A DNA stretch of 6,816 nucleotides. It comes from CAYSHJ01 sp964589725. Lineage in GTDB: Bacteria; Planctomycetota; Planctomycetia; Planctomycetales; Planctomycetaceae. Location of the stretch: positions 1 to 6,816 of the forward strand of contig CAZPUJ010000189.1 of assembly GCA_964589725.1 (NCBI GenBank), given 5' to 3'. Shown piece after piece: positions 1-6,118 of the stretch. The position numbers were made by a program, and so were the translations under genes. Under the pieces are notes generated by a model. It searched no databases, was not told the origin of the DNA, and saw only the letters and a program-made list of their open reading frames with translations. Positions within the stretch are counted from its first letter, which is position 1. Each line of letters begins with the position of its first letter.

Positions 1-753
1 TCAGGCACGCTCGACGAATGCAAAGCCAAGCTCGATGAGATTCGAGAGGCTCGCAAGCTGCCGCAGATGTCTGGTCGAGGCGTGGTGCTAATTCACGGCA
101 TCGTGCGGTCGTCGAAGTCGATGGCCAAGCTGCGCGAGCCGTTGGAAAAATCCGGCTTCACGGTCTTCCCGTTCGACTATCCCAGCACCCGCGTGACGCT
201 GGCGGATTCAGCCGAATACTTGCATCAGGTGATCGAGTCTTTGGACGGGCTGGACGAGATTCATTTCGTCACGCACAGCCTGGGAGGCTTGGTGGTGCGA
301 GCCTACTTGCAAAAACATCGCGATCCGCGGATCAAGCGGATGGTGATGCTGGGGGTGCCCAATCAAGGGGCTGAGATGGCGGACCTGTTGAAGAACAATT
401 TTGTGTTCAAAGCGGTGCTCGGTCCGGCCGGACAGCAATTGGTGACAGTTGCGGAGAGCACGATCGCCAAGCTGCCGACGCCGGACTTCGAGTTCGCCGT
501 CATCGCCGGCAGTCGCGGGACCGAGGGCGGCTACAATCCGCTCATCCCTGGCGACGACGATGGCACAGTGAGCGTCGCCAGCACGCGATTGCCCGGCGCG
601 GCGGATTTCCTGACCGTGACCAGCTTGCACACGTTCCTGATGTCTCACTCCGACGCGATCGCCGCCACGAATCGCTTCCTGACCACCGGCCGACTTCGCG
701 AAAAAAGTGATCCACAACCGATCCCGAAAGAAGAGAAGACACCAGAACGATAG
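1..753 (+). CDS. Alpha/beta hydrolase, lipase/esterase-like (5' end cut by window edge)
   Basis: Likely a serine hydrolase acting on an ester or lipid; the substrate cannot be told. Counting from the Met at base 67, a strand plus oxyanion loop (VVLIHG, residues 6-11) is followed by the nucleophile elbow THSLGG with Ser71. An acidic stretch, GDDDGTVSV (162-170), probably supplies the catalytic acid (Asp165). His188 in SLHTFLM is the best catalytic His; His194 is the alternative. There is no signal peptide or membrane segment in the visible part. The frame is open from base 1 to the Met at 67, and these 22 codons read like protein (ECKAKLDEIREARKLPQMSG), so the Met at 67 is probably internal and the gene starts upstream of the window. 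The C-terminal 20 residues are charged and probably disordered. It stands alone on the plus strand, is convergent with the deaminase operon, and is followed 40 bases later by an intrinsic terminator. The fold is sure; the substrate is not. Confidence 0.85.
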   Translation, partial: SGTLDECKAKLDEIREARKLPQMSGRGVVLIHGIVRSSKSMAKLREPLEKSGFTVFPFDYPSTRVTLADSAEYLHQVIESLDGLDEIHFVTHSLGGLVVRAYLQKHRDPRIKRMVMLGVPNQGAEMADLLKNNFVFKAVLGPAGQQLVTVAESTIAKLPTPDFEFAVIAGSRGTEGGYNPLIPGDDDGTVSVASTRLPGAADFLTVTSLHTFLMSHSDAIAATNRFLTTGRLREKSDPQPIPKEEKTPER

Positions 754-792
754 AGCGCATCGCACCCAACGGGGAGCGGTCATACAAGCCCG

Positions 793-839
793 AAGCGCAA
801 GCGAGTGATTTCTTCAAGCATCCCTCGCTTGCGCTTTTT
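793..839 (+). terminator. Rho-independent terminator of the hydrolase gene
   Basis: A 13-bp perfect stem pairs 793-805 (AAGCGCAAGCGAG) with 824-836. The loop is 18 nt, and the T run at 835-839 overlaps the base of the stem. It lies 40 bases after the hydrolase stop on the same strand. It is also the left end of the larger palindromic element at 784-1134, so the terminator may have arrived with that repeat. Confidence 0.7.
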
Positions 840-905
840 GAACTTGCGCTGTTTGTGGTTGCCCTGACAATTTTCATCGAGGAATCGTGGCCATTGGGCA
901 AGACT

Positions 906-926
906 CCATCCGGCTTGCCCGGATGG
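906..926. repeat. Hairpin repeat, left copy (CCATCCGG stem)
   Basis: An 8-bp perfect stem (906-913 with 919-926) encloses a 5-nt loop, CTTGC. The same 21-base unit recurs inverted at 1066-1086 with one mismatch, in the loop, so stem and unit are both conserved. It is a sub-repeat of the 784-1134 element. Confidence 0.7.
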
Positions 927-970
927 TGAATCTGATGGTTGGCTAGCCCCGGCGACGCTCTCGTTGAGTG

Positions 971-1023
971 CCCTGTTTTTCTGCGGTTCGCCGGCTCCGG
1001 CGGCGAACCGCAGAAAAACAGGG
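971..1023. repeat. Central 23-bp perfect hairpin
   Basis: Bases 971-993 are the exact reverse complement of 1001-1023, with a 7-nt loop (GCTCCGG). The outer stem carries T5 on the left and A5 on the right, and the inner stem is GC-rich. It is the strongest secondary structure in the window and sits at the centre of the 784-1134 palindrome. Cruciform extrusion, a bidirectional transcription block, or a REP-like unit are all possible. Confidence 0.8.
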
Positions 1024-1063
1024 GTTGCGAGCGTGATGTTCATCGCTAGCTCTCCATCGTCTT

Positions 1064-1088
1064 CCCCATCCGGACAAGCCGGATGGGG
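1064..1088. repeat. Hairpin repeat, right copy (CCCCATCCGG stem)
   Basis: A 10-bp perfect stem (1064-1073 with 1079-1088) encloses the loop ACAAG. It is the inverted partner of the hairpin at 906-926. It is two base pairs longer than the left copy because the flanking C/G bases also pair here. Confidence 0.7.
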
Positions 1089-1095
1089 CCGAATC

Positions 1096-1124
1096 AAAAA
1101 CAGCGCAAGTTCAAAACTTGCGCT
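1096..1124 (-). terminator. Rho-independent terminator of the phosphoesterase-yidC-deaminase unit
   Basis: Read on the minus strand, a 10-bp perfect stem (1124-1115 with 1111-1102, AGCGCAAGTT/AACTTGCGCT) closes a 3-nt loop and is followed by G and five T (1101-1096). It lies 40 bases downstream of the deaminase stop. It is the right end of the palindromic element, mirroring the plus-strand terminator at 793-839. Confidence 0.72.
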
Positions 1125-1164
1125 TCGGGCTTGTTTCAGACGCAACATGCGCGTGAGCGAAGCA

Positions 1165-1602
1165 CTAGACACCGATGTCTTCGTTCCAAAGCTCAGGCCG
1201 AGTGGCGATGAACTCACGCATCAGGTTGATGCACTCTGGAGCGTTCAGGATTTCCAGCGAGACGCCGCGCGAACGGACGTAGGCTTCCGGGCCTTGGAAC
1301 GTCACGTTTTCGCCGATGACGATCTTGGGAATCTTGTAGAGCAAGGCCGTGCCGCTGCACATGTCGCACGGCGACAGCGTCGAGTAGAGGACGGCTCGCT
1401 GATAATCGCGGGCGCTCAGGCGACCGGCATTTTCGAGGCAGTCCATTTCGGCGTGCAGGATCGCGCTGCCGCGCTGCACTCGGCGGTTGTGGCCGCGACC
1501 GACAATGGCTCCGTCGATGACCAGCACCGAGCCGATCGGGATGCCTCCTTCAGCCAGACCTTGGCGAGCTTCATCGAGCGCGGCTTGCAAGAACTCGTCC
1601 AT
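1165..1602 (-). CDS. Cytosine deaminase, fungal Fcy1-like (zinc-dependent CDA fold)
   Basis: It probably hydrolyses cytosine to uracil and ammonia for pyrimidine salvage in the cytoplasm. The 145-aa protein spans the whole single CDA domain. Zinc ligands are His50 (LHAEM), Cys79 and Cys82 (SPCDMC), and Glu52 is the proton shuttle. The resemblance to yeast cytosine deaminase as I recall it is strong along the whole length: EGGIPIG, GRGHN, QRGSA, LENAGRL, TLSPCDMC, the GENV..F stretch, and a C-terminal RPELWNEDIG. Asn39, Phe102, Trp139 and Asp142 match the positions that bind cytosine in the yeast enzyme (Asn51, Phe114, Trp152, Asp155). TadA and guanine deaminase lack this C-terminal signature. 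The ATG at 1602 is set by the yidC stop 15 nt upstream in the same frame; the ribosome-binding site is weak (GGAA). It is the last gene of the unit. A related base as substrate cannot be excluded. Confidence 0.88.
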   Translation of the reverse strand: MDEFLQAALDEARQGLAEGGIPIGSVLVIDGAIVGRGHNRRVQRGSAILHAEMDCLENAGRLSARDYQRAVLYSTLSPCDMCSGTALLYKIPKIVIGENVTFQGPEAYVRSRGVSLEILNAPECINLMREFIATRPELWNEDIGV

Positions 1603-1617
1603 GATGGTTCCAGCGAG

Positions 1618-3762
1618 TCACCAGCGGGTCTTCTTCCTCTTACTCTTTTCCCCTTTGCCGTGGCGTTCGCCGGTGACAGGGATGCCGTTGACATCCTTCA
1701 TCTCGCCGATCGCTTCCAGCCGATGAGCCAAGCGGCCCCAGAAGCCGTCGGCCGGTTTAACGGCTGGCGGTGCGTCAATTTTTTTCCCGGGCGAAATGAG
1801 CGAACTGGACGCCGAGTCTGGCTTGGCACTGCCGTAATCGAGCAGTTTACGTTCGCCCATGCTCCACAGGCTGGAGGCGATGAAGTAGACGCACAGGCCG
1901 GCGGGAACGTGATAGAACATGAAGCCCATCAGCAACGTCATCCAGAAGAACATCTTGGTCTGCATCCGCGTCTGTTCATCGGTCGGCGGCGGCATGAACA
2001 TCTTCTGTTGGACGAGGAATAACGACGTTGTGAGAATCGGCAACAGGTTGAATTCGTTGCCGAGGAACGGCAGCGTGAACGGCAGCGTGAATAAGTGATC
2101 CGGCGCGGCCAGGTTGTCGAACCACAGGAACGGAGCGCGACGCAGATCGACCGAGCTGCTCAACGCTTGATACAGGCCGATGAAGATCGGCAACTGCAAC
2201 AGCACCGGCAGGCAACCCCCAAGTGGGTTGAATTTGTGCTGCGAGAACAGCTCCATTTGAGCTTGTGCGAACTTTTGCTTGTCATCGCTGTGCTTGGCCT
2301 TCAACTCGGCCAACTTCGGTTGCAGTTCCTTCATCTTCTTGGCGTTGTTGGACTGCTTCTTAGAGATTGGAAACATGCAGCTCCGCACCAGCACGGTCAG
2401 CAGCATGATGCAGATGCCATACGGGATTCCGAACTGATGCAAGCCATTGAGCACCCACAGGAGACCATTGGCGATGCCGGCCACGAGCGACGCCGGAATG
2501 ATCAGGAAACCGCTATAGTCGATGATCTTCTCGGCGTTCAGGGGCAACAGCAGCGCCGCTCGCTTGGGGCCAAGGTACAAGGTGTAGTTGTGTTGGATTT
2601 CCGTTTCCGGCGGGACGGCGCATTCCACCGAATGCAGCGTCAGGCTGACATCACTGCGAGCGGGATACGTCACATTCTTCTCGATGACCTGCGGTTTGGC
2701 GAATTCCAGATAACTGGCTTGTTTGTTCGCGGCGTCGCGCGGCATGACGAATGCGGCGAAATACTGCGTGTCGATGCCGACGTATTGAAACGTCCGATTG
2801 TCCGGCTTGAGTTCTTCGACTTGCTGCTTGTCGGATGCGTTGACGAGTTCGGACGACGTGAGCGCGTTCGTGGTCAGCCCGCCGTCGGCGTCGCGGAAGC
2901 CGAACTTGATATCGCGAAACTTGCTGGTGTGCTCGGCATTCTCCAGCGGTACGCCGGCCGGGCCTTGCCAGTCGTAGACCACGGTTTGTGCGTCCGACGA
3001 CAAGTTCTTGAAGACCAATTGCACGTCGAGCTGATAGCCGGCTGGGTCGGCATCACGCAGCGCGTTGGCGTTTTGCCAACGATGCAGTGCAAACTTCTTT
3101 CGCAACTCCCAGCGGCCGTCGGGCGTTTTGAGGCCGAAGGTGACGGCCGACTTCACGCCGCGAGCTTCCGCGTCCGCGGGGGTCTCGACGACCTCCCAAT
3201 TGAGTCGTTTCAGGTCCGCGTCCGGATCGAGCTTCTTCAGTCGCTGGTCGATCTCCGCGATCGACAGATGCCCGGTGACTGCTGGAACCGACGCCAGCGG
3301 TTTCAACTCGTTGGCGAGGTTGTTTCCCAGCAAACTCAGCGGCGGCACCGGCGCGCCCTTCTTCGGACCTTTCAACGCTTTGTAGCGCGGATCGTTGAGT
3401 TCCGCCGCGATGATGCCCGCTCCGACGCTGCTGAGCGTCACTCGCAGGCCATATCCGGTCTCGGGGTCTTCGGAGCCGATGACGATTCTCTGCGTCGGAT
3501 GTTCCGGCAACTTGGTCGCTTCGACGGAAGCGACGATTTTCGGCTCGGCCTTTTGGTCATCCTTCGCCGCGACTTCGGCCACCTCATCGGAATGTTTTTC
3601 GGCATCCGGACGTTTGTCGGCGGGCTTATTGTCTTTCTCCACGATCTTCTTGGGCGGCGGCGGGAACAGGCCGGGGAAGATCTTCGGCCCGATGCTCATC
3701 CAGCCGAACAGGATCACGAACGACACGACGGTGAAAGCCAACAGGCGACGTTGTTGTTCCAT
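1618..3762 (-). CDS. yidC: Membrane protein insertase YidC (Oxa1 family)
   Basis: It inserts and folds inner-membrane proteins, alone or with SecYEG. For the 714-aa form, transmembrane segment 1 is at about 7-24 (LLAFTVVSFVILFGW). A Pro/Lys/Glu-rich linker follows (about 33-76), then a large periplasmic domain to about 400. The conserved Oxa1 core starts near 417. The groove arginine is Arg460 in TVLVRSCMFPI, equivalent to E. coli Arg366. A charged cytoplasmic helical loop follows (about 467-508), then NPLGGCLPVLLQLPIFIGLY (512-531) and the last membrane segments to about 635. The tail is long and ends in a basic run (KSKRKKTRW), which in other YidC proteins helps bind ribosomes. E. coli YidC is 548 aa, so this one is large, as expected with an extended linker, periplasmic domain and tail. 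I chose ATG 3762 (MEQQRRLL); an in-frame TTG at 3768 would add two residues. It lies 31 nt after the phosphoesterase and 15 nt before the deaminase. Confidence 0.95.
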   Translation of the reverse strand: MEQQRRLLAFTVVSFVILFGWMSIGPKIFPGLFPPPPKKIVEKDNKPADKRPDAEKHSDEVAEVAAKDDQKAEPKIVASVEATKLPEHPTQRIVIGSEDPETGYGLRVTLSSVGAGIIAAELNDPRYKALKGPKKGAPVPPLSLLGNNLANELKPLASVPAVTGHLSIAEIDQRLKKLDPDADLKRLNWEVVETPADAEARGVKSAVTFGLKTPDGRWELRKKFALHRWQNANALRDADPAGYQLDVQLVFKNLSSDAQTVVYDWQGPAGVPLENAEHTSKFRDIKFGFRDADGGLTTNALTSSELVNASDKQQVEELKPDNRTFQYVGIDTQYFAAFVMPRDAANKQASYLEFAKPQVIEKNVTYPARSDVSLTLHSVECAVPPETEIQHNYTLYLGPKRAALLLPLNAEKIIDYSGFLIIPASLVAGIANGLLWVLNGLHQFGIPYGICIMLLTVLVRSCMFPISKKQSNNAKKMKELQPKLAELKAKHSDDKQKFAQAQMELFSQHKFNPLGGCLPVLLQLPIFIGLYQALSSSVDLRRAPFLWFDNLAAPDHLFTLPFTLPFLGNEFNLLPILTTSLFLVQQKMFMPPPTDEQTRMQTKMFFWMTLLMGFMFYHVPAGLCVYFIASSLWSMGERKLLDYGSAKPDSASSSLISPGKKIDAPPAVKPADGFWGRLAHRLEAIGEMKDVNGIPVTGERHGKGEKSKRKKTRW

Positions 3763-3793
3763 AATCAAACATCTCGCTCGACGATTCGCATCA

Positions 3794-4531
3794 TCAGCGA
3801 CCGTCGCGCAAGCGGTCGCCGAGGAAGTTATCGAGTTCCGGAATCTCGTAAATCTTTTTGACGGTCTTTTCGACGTCGTACTTTACGCGGCGGAATTGGA
3901 GCTTATCCCCATCCAGTATGACATACGACGAATCGGGCACGCCATTACGCGGCTGGCCGACCGAACCGACATTGACGAGATGCTTCTGATTCGTCAGCCG
4001 GTACTCAAAATTGACTTCTTCCGGAGCCAAGAAGTTCAAGTCCTCGGTGAAGATGCCCGGAATATGCGTGTGGCCTTGAAAGCACCATTTTTCGACCAGG
4101 CCGAAGATACGTTCCATCTTGCGTTGGTTGTAGATGTCTTCGGGGAAGACATATTCGTTGAGCGGGTTGCGGGCGGAACCGTGTACGAACAGCAGGTTGG
4201 GTTCGCGGCGGATGCGCGGCAACTCGCCAAGGAAGTCCCAGCGTTGCTCACTCCCCTCGCCGGTTTCGAGCATCTGTCGAGTCCAAAAGATGGCCCGTTC
4301 GGCCCCGGCGTTGAAGCCTTCGGGATCGAAGAGCGCCCCCTGATCGTGATTGCCCAGGATGCACACGTCGCAGGTCATCACCTTGTCGATGCACTCGCGC
4401 GGGTTCGGCCCGTAACCGACAATATCCCCGAGGCAATAGGTTTCCCGAATGCCCAGCGATTTGATGTCGGCCAGAACAGACTCCAGAGCTTCCAGATTTC
4501 CGTGAATGTCGCTGATGATGGCTCGCAACAC
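3794..4531 (-). CDS. Calcineurin-like metallophosphoesterase (YfcE/Metallophos_2 type)
   Basis: A dinuclear-metal phosphoesterase, probably cytoplasmic since no signal peptide or membrane segment is visible. All family motifs are present and in order: Asp8-x-His10 (SDIHGN), Gly35-Asp36 (LGDIVGYGPNP), Gly60-Asn-His-Asp63, His117 (FVHGS), and Gly153-His-Thr-His156. The 245-aa length suits the small bacterial members that act on phosphodiesters, phosphoproteins or dinucleotides; the substrate cannot be read from sequence. The start is GTG at 4531 followed at once by TTG at 4528 (GTG-TTG-CGA). A GGAG lies 3 nt before GTG but 6 nt before TTG, so the one-residue-shorter form may be the true one. 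It is the first gene of the unit with yidC, 31 nt upstream of it. A tandem 17-bp repeat lies about 75-110 bases ahead of the start. Confidence 0.9.
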   Translation of the reverse strand: MLRAIISDIHGNLEALESVLADIKSLGIRETYCLGDIVGYGPNPRECIDKVMTCDVCILGNHDQGALFDPEGFNAGAERAIFWTRQMLETGEGSEQRWDFLGELPRIRREPNLLFVHGSARNPLNEYVFPEDIYNQRKMERIFGLVEKWCFQGHTHIPGIFTEDLNFLAPEEVNFEYRLTNQKHLVNVGSVGQPRNGVPDSSYVILDGDKLQFRRVKYDVEKTVKKIYEIPELDNFLGDRLRDGR

Positions 4532-4534
4532 AGG

Positions 4535-4538
4535 CTCC
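4535..4538 (-). promoter_or_regulatory. Ribosome-binding site deciding the phosphoesterase start
   Basis: The minus-strand GGAG lies 3 nt before GTG (4531) and 6 nt before the adjacent TTG (4528). The second spacing is the more normal one, so TTG is a credible start despite being the weaker codon. Confidence 0.5.
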
Positions 4539-4607
4539 GCGACAAAAATGTCTTCTGCTCGATGAGCGAATTCCTGGGACGCTCTTCAGCCGCTCACTCT
4601 AACACGG

Positions 4608-4641
4608 CACAATCACCCCCAGGACACAAACACCCCCAGGA
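4608..4641 (-). promoter_or_regulatory. Tandem 17-bp direct repeat upstream of the phosphoesterase-yidC unit
   Basis: On the minus strand, TCCTGGGGGTGTTTGTG (4641-4625) is followed without a gap by TCCTGGGGGTGATTGTG (4624-4608), 16 of 17 identical. It is about 77 bases upstream of the phosphoesterase start, where an operator or activator site would lie. A weak extended -10-like TGTTAGAGT follows (TAGAGT at 4601-4596), without a good -35. The repeat is certain; the regulatory role is inferred from position. A chance tandem duplication is the alternative. Confidence 0.5.
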
Positions 4642-4762
4642 AATGACCTGAGCCGGCCGACGAACAGACCGGCAGTTTAGTGGTGACTCGATTGGTGAGC
4701 AATCATCGCCTTTCGACCGCGCGGCGAGGACCGCTCCAGACAAGAGTTGCATCCCGGCCTAG

Positions 4763-4795
4763 ATGTTCGGCGGTCAGGCAAACTCTGCCGAACAT
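4763..4795. repeat. 9-bp inverted repeat downstream of the FIST gene
   Basis: ATGTTCGGC (4763-4771) pairs with GCCGAACAT (4787-4795) across 15 nt. It lies 47 bases after the FIST stop. No T run follows on either strand, so it is not a classical terminator. It could be a dyad operator, or a stem that ends the FIST transcript in a Rho-dependent or processed way. The rest of the 310-base gap (4532-4841) shows no gene, only the tandem repeat and ribosome-binding site listed separately. Confidence 0.4.
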
Positions 4796-4841
4796 GCCGG
4801 TTGTGCGAGGCCCATAGAAATCCCGGCCGAAGCGAAAACTC

Positions 4842-6014
4842 TCAGGGTGACGCGAAGCACGCGATGCTGGCCGTGAAACCATGCATGTAGTTCTTGCCGT
4901 CCACCGGACCGAGTTCGCCCTGCGCGAAGAATCCCGCCACAGGAATCGGACCGAGCAACCGTTGAATCGCGCCGGCGTCGTGATGCGGCTCCGAGAACAG
5001 CCGCGTGCCGCGACCATTGCAACTGAACAGCAGCGCCGCGCGCGTCGCTCCCGCAACATCGCGCTGGCTGGCCTGCAGCAGATGCACCAAATCTTCGTCC
5101 GCCGCGGTGGCGTCGCGCACGTGGAATTGCACCGTCTGGCCGACGCGAACCAAGTTGCCGATCGCGATCGCCCCCAATTCTTGATCCGCGCCGATCACAT
5201 TCGCAATCAGAAAATCGCCGCGCCGAAACGACGTTTTGTATTCGCTCATCGCCAGCCCCAAATGCAGCCCGCGCTGCACCAACCGCTGATCGCGAGCGGG
5301 CAAATGCGGAAACAACTCGCGCAGTTGTTCGAGCGGCGGTTTGCCACCGAGTTCGAACACGACGTTCCGTTCGGCCTTGGTCACGACGTACGTCGAGCCG
5401 ATCGGCCGACAACCTTGCGACACGATCGAACGCACTTGCGGCCCACCACGCAACAACACCGCGACCGCTCCGTGAGACAAGCATTCATCGTTGAGGAACA
5501 CGCGATTTGCTCCCGGACTCCCGCCGCTGGCCATTCCACCGAACAGCGGCACTCCCGGCAGCTCTTCATTGACTCGTCCGAGCACCGAATCGGCCACGGA
5601 AGTGAACGGTTCGCCGAGCAAAAACAACGCCCGCGTGTCGGCCGCTCGTTCCATAAGATTATCGGGAAATCCGATCGCGATCAGCCCGTCGGGAGTTTCG
5701 CCGAACTGAATGTGAAACGGAATCAGCTCCGCGCCCGGCAGTTTCGCGCTCCACAGACTCAACGCGGGACCATCCTCAATTTCTTCGCCACCGCCGACCA
5801 CCGTTTCCGCCGCGCAACCGATGAGGACTTGGGATTCAGACTCGCTCCGAACCATCGCGGGCAGTTCGTCGAAGCCGTCGGCGTGCGCGTGAGACACGAA
5901 GACAAACGACAAATCAGGCGCCGCACCGTCGAGTTGCCGTCGTACGTTCTCGCAGACTTCGCGCACGGCCGCCGACAAATCAGCGTCCACTGAATGACTA
6001 GCAGCGTATCGCAT
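4842..6014 (-). CDS. FIST domain protein (FIST_N + FIST_C), free-standing
   Basis: FIST domains are predicted small-ligand sensing modules, often attached to signalling proteins. Here they make up the whole 390-aa protein with no output domain, signal peptide or membrane helix. The FIST_N part shows IGCAAE (65-70) followed by a GGGEEIEDGPALSL stretch (74-87), then LFLLGEPF (130-137) and VPLFGGMASGG (155-165). The FIST_C part ends with FSCNGRG (330-336) and GFFAQGELGPV (361-371), then HGFTAS (378-383), the family hallmark. I chose ATG 6014 because GGAAAG lies 6 nt ahead. The open frame runs back to 6236, but those 74 codons overlap the repeat-filled gap and look non-coding. The gene follows rsmE after 211 bases and precedes the phosphoesterase by 310, so it is probably transcribed on its own. 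The ligand and partner are unknown. Confidence 0.87.
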   Translation of the reverse strand: MRYAASHSVDADLSAAVREVCENVRRQLDGAAPDLSFVFVSHAHADGFDELPAMVRSESESQVLIGCAAETVVGGGEEIEDGPALSLWSAKLPGAELIPFHIQFGETPDGLIAIGFPDNLMERAADTRALFLLGEPFTSVADSVLGRVNEELPGVPLFGGMASGGSPGANRVFLNDECLSHGAVAVLLRGGPQVRSIVSQGCRPIGSTYVVTKAERNVVFELGGKPPLEQLRELFPHLPARDQRLVQRGLHLGLAMSEYKTSFRRGDFLIANVIGADQELGAIAIGNLVRVGQTVQFHVRDATAADEDLVHLLQASQRDVAGATRAALLFSCNGRGTRLFSEPHHDAGAIQRLLGPIPVAGFFAQGELGPVDGKNYMHGFTASIACFASP

Positions 6015-6020
6015 GAGTGT

Positions 6021-6026
6021 CTTTCC
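6021..6026 (-). promoter_or_regulatory. Ribosome-binding site of the FIST gene
   Basis: GGAAAG on the minus strand, 6 nt before ATG 6014. It supports this start over the in-frame codons further upstream, none of which has a comparable site. Confidence 0.6.
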
Positions 6027-6078
6027 GTTGGAGTTCACGCTTTCACATGATTTGAGCAACATGCTAAGGACTGAACAC

Positions 6079-6104
6079 CAACTTGGAACCCCATCGCCAA
6101 GTTG
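6079..6104. repeat. 8-bp inverted repeat upstream of the FIST gene
   Basis: CAACTTGG (6079-6086) pairs with CCAAGTTG (6097-6104) over a 10-nt loop, 65 bases before the FIST start. An operator dyad or a leader hairpin are both possible; no T run follows. Confidence 0.45.
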
Positions 6105-6118
6105 CCCACCTAACGGTA

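Larger units (their letters stand above)
784..1134. repeat. 351-bp composite palindromic element with 18-bp terminal inverted repeats
   Basis: The ends are exact inverted copies: 784-801 (ACAAGCCCGAAGCGCAAG) and 1117-1134. Three further matched pairs nest inside: 836-854 with 1098-1116 (19/19), 906-926 with 1066-1086 (20/21), and 942-947 with 1045-1050 (GCTAGC). The 23-bp hairpin at 971-1023 lies at the centre. The left arm is longer because of about 34 extra bases (802-835) and about 40 more between 855 and 905. No transposase or credible ORF lies inside, and I see no target-site duplication. It fills the gap between two convergent genes. It could be a MITE-like element, a cluster of REP-like palindromes, or a paired terminator region. 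The pairing is plain in the sequence; the nature of the element is inferred. Confidence 0.75.

Noticed and set aside
784..1134. CRISPR array
   Set aside because: The repeats are inverted and nested, not regularly spaced direct repeats with unique spacers.
784..1134. Insertion sequence with transposase
   Set aside because: Terminal inverted repeats exist, but only 351 bp lie between them, no transposase frame is present and no target-site duplication was found.
964..2022. 352-aa plus-strand open frame across the palindrome and the deaminase
   Set aside because: It starts inside the central hairpin and is antisense to the deaminase and the end of yidC; the translation is not protein-like.
2095..3861. 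588-aa open frame on the plus strand opposite yidC
   Set aside because: It is fully antisense to a well-conserved gene. The translation is rich in Arg, Gln, Leu and Asp with no recognisable motif, as expected from the complement of a GC-rich coding frame.
4596..4601. Sigma-70 promoter for the phosphoesterase unit
   Set aside because: TAGAGT with an extended TGT is only a partial -10 match and no -35 lies at 16-18 bases, so it is not listed as its own feature.
3395..4651. 418-aa plus-strand open frame opposite the yidC 5' end and the phosphoesterase
   Set aside because: It covers two real genes in antisense, has no domain or good start, and is explained by GC-biased codon use on the other strand.
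4703..5484. Minus-strand frames overlapping the 3' part of the FIST gene and running past its stop
   Set aside because: Arg/Ser/Ala-rich low-complexity translations in an alternative frame with no domain.
4881..5993. 370-aa plus-strand open frame opposite the FIST gene
   Set aside because: Antisense shadow, rich in Arg, His and Gln, without motifs; the minus-strand FIST gene is clearly real.
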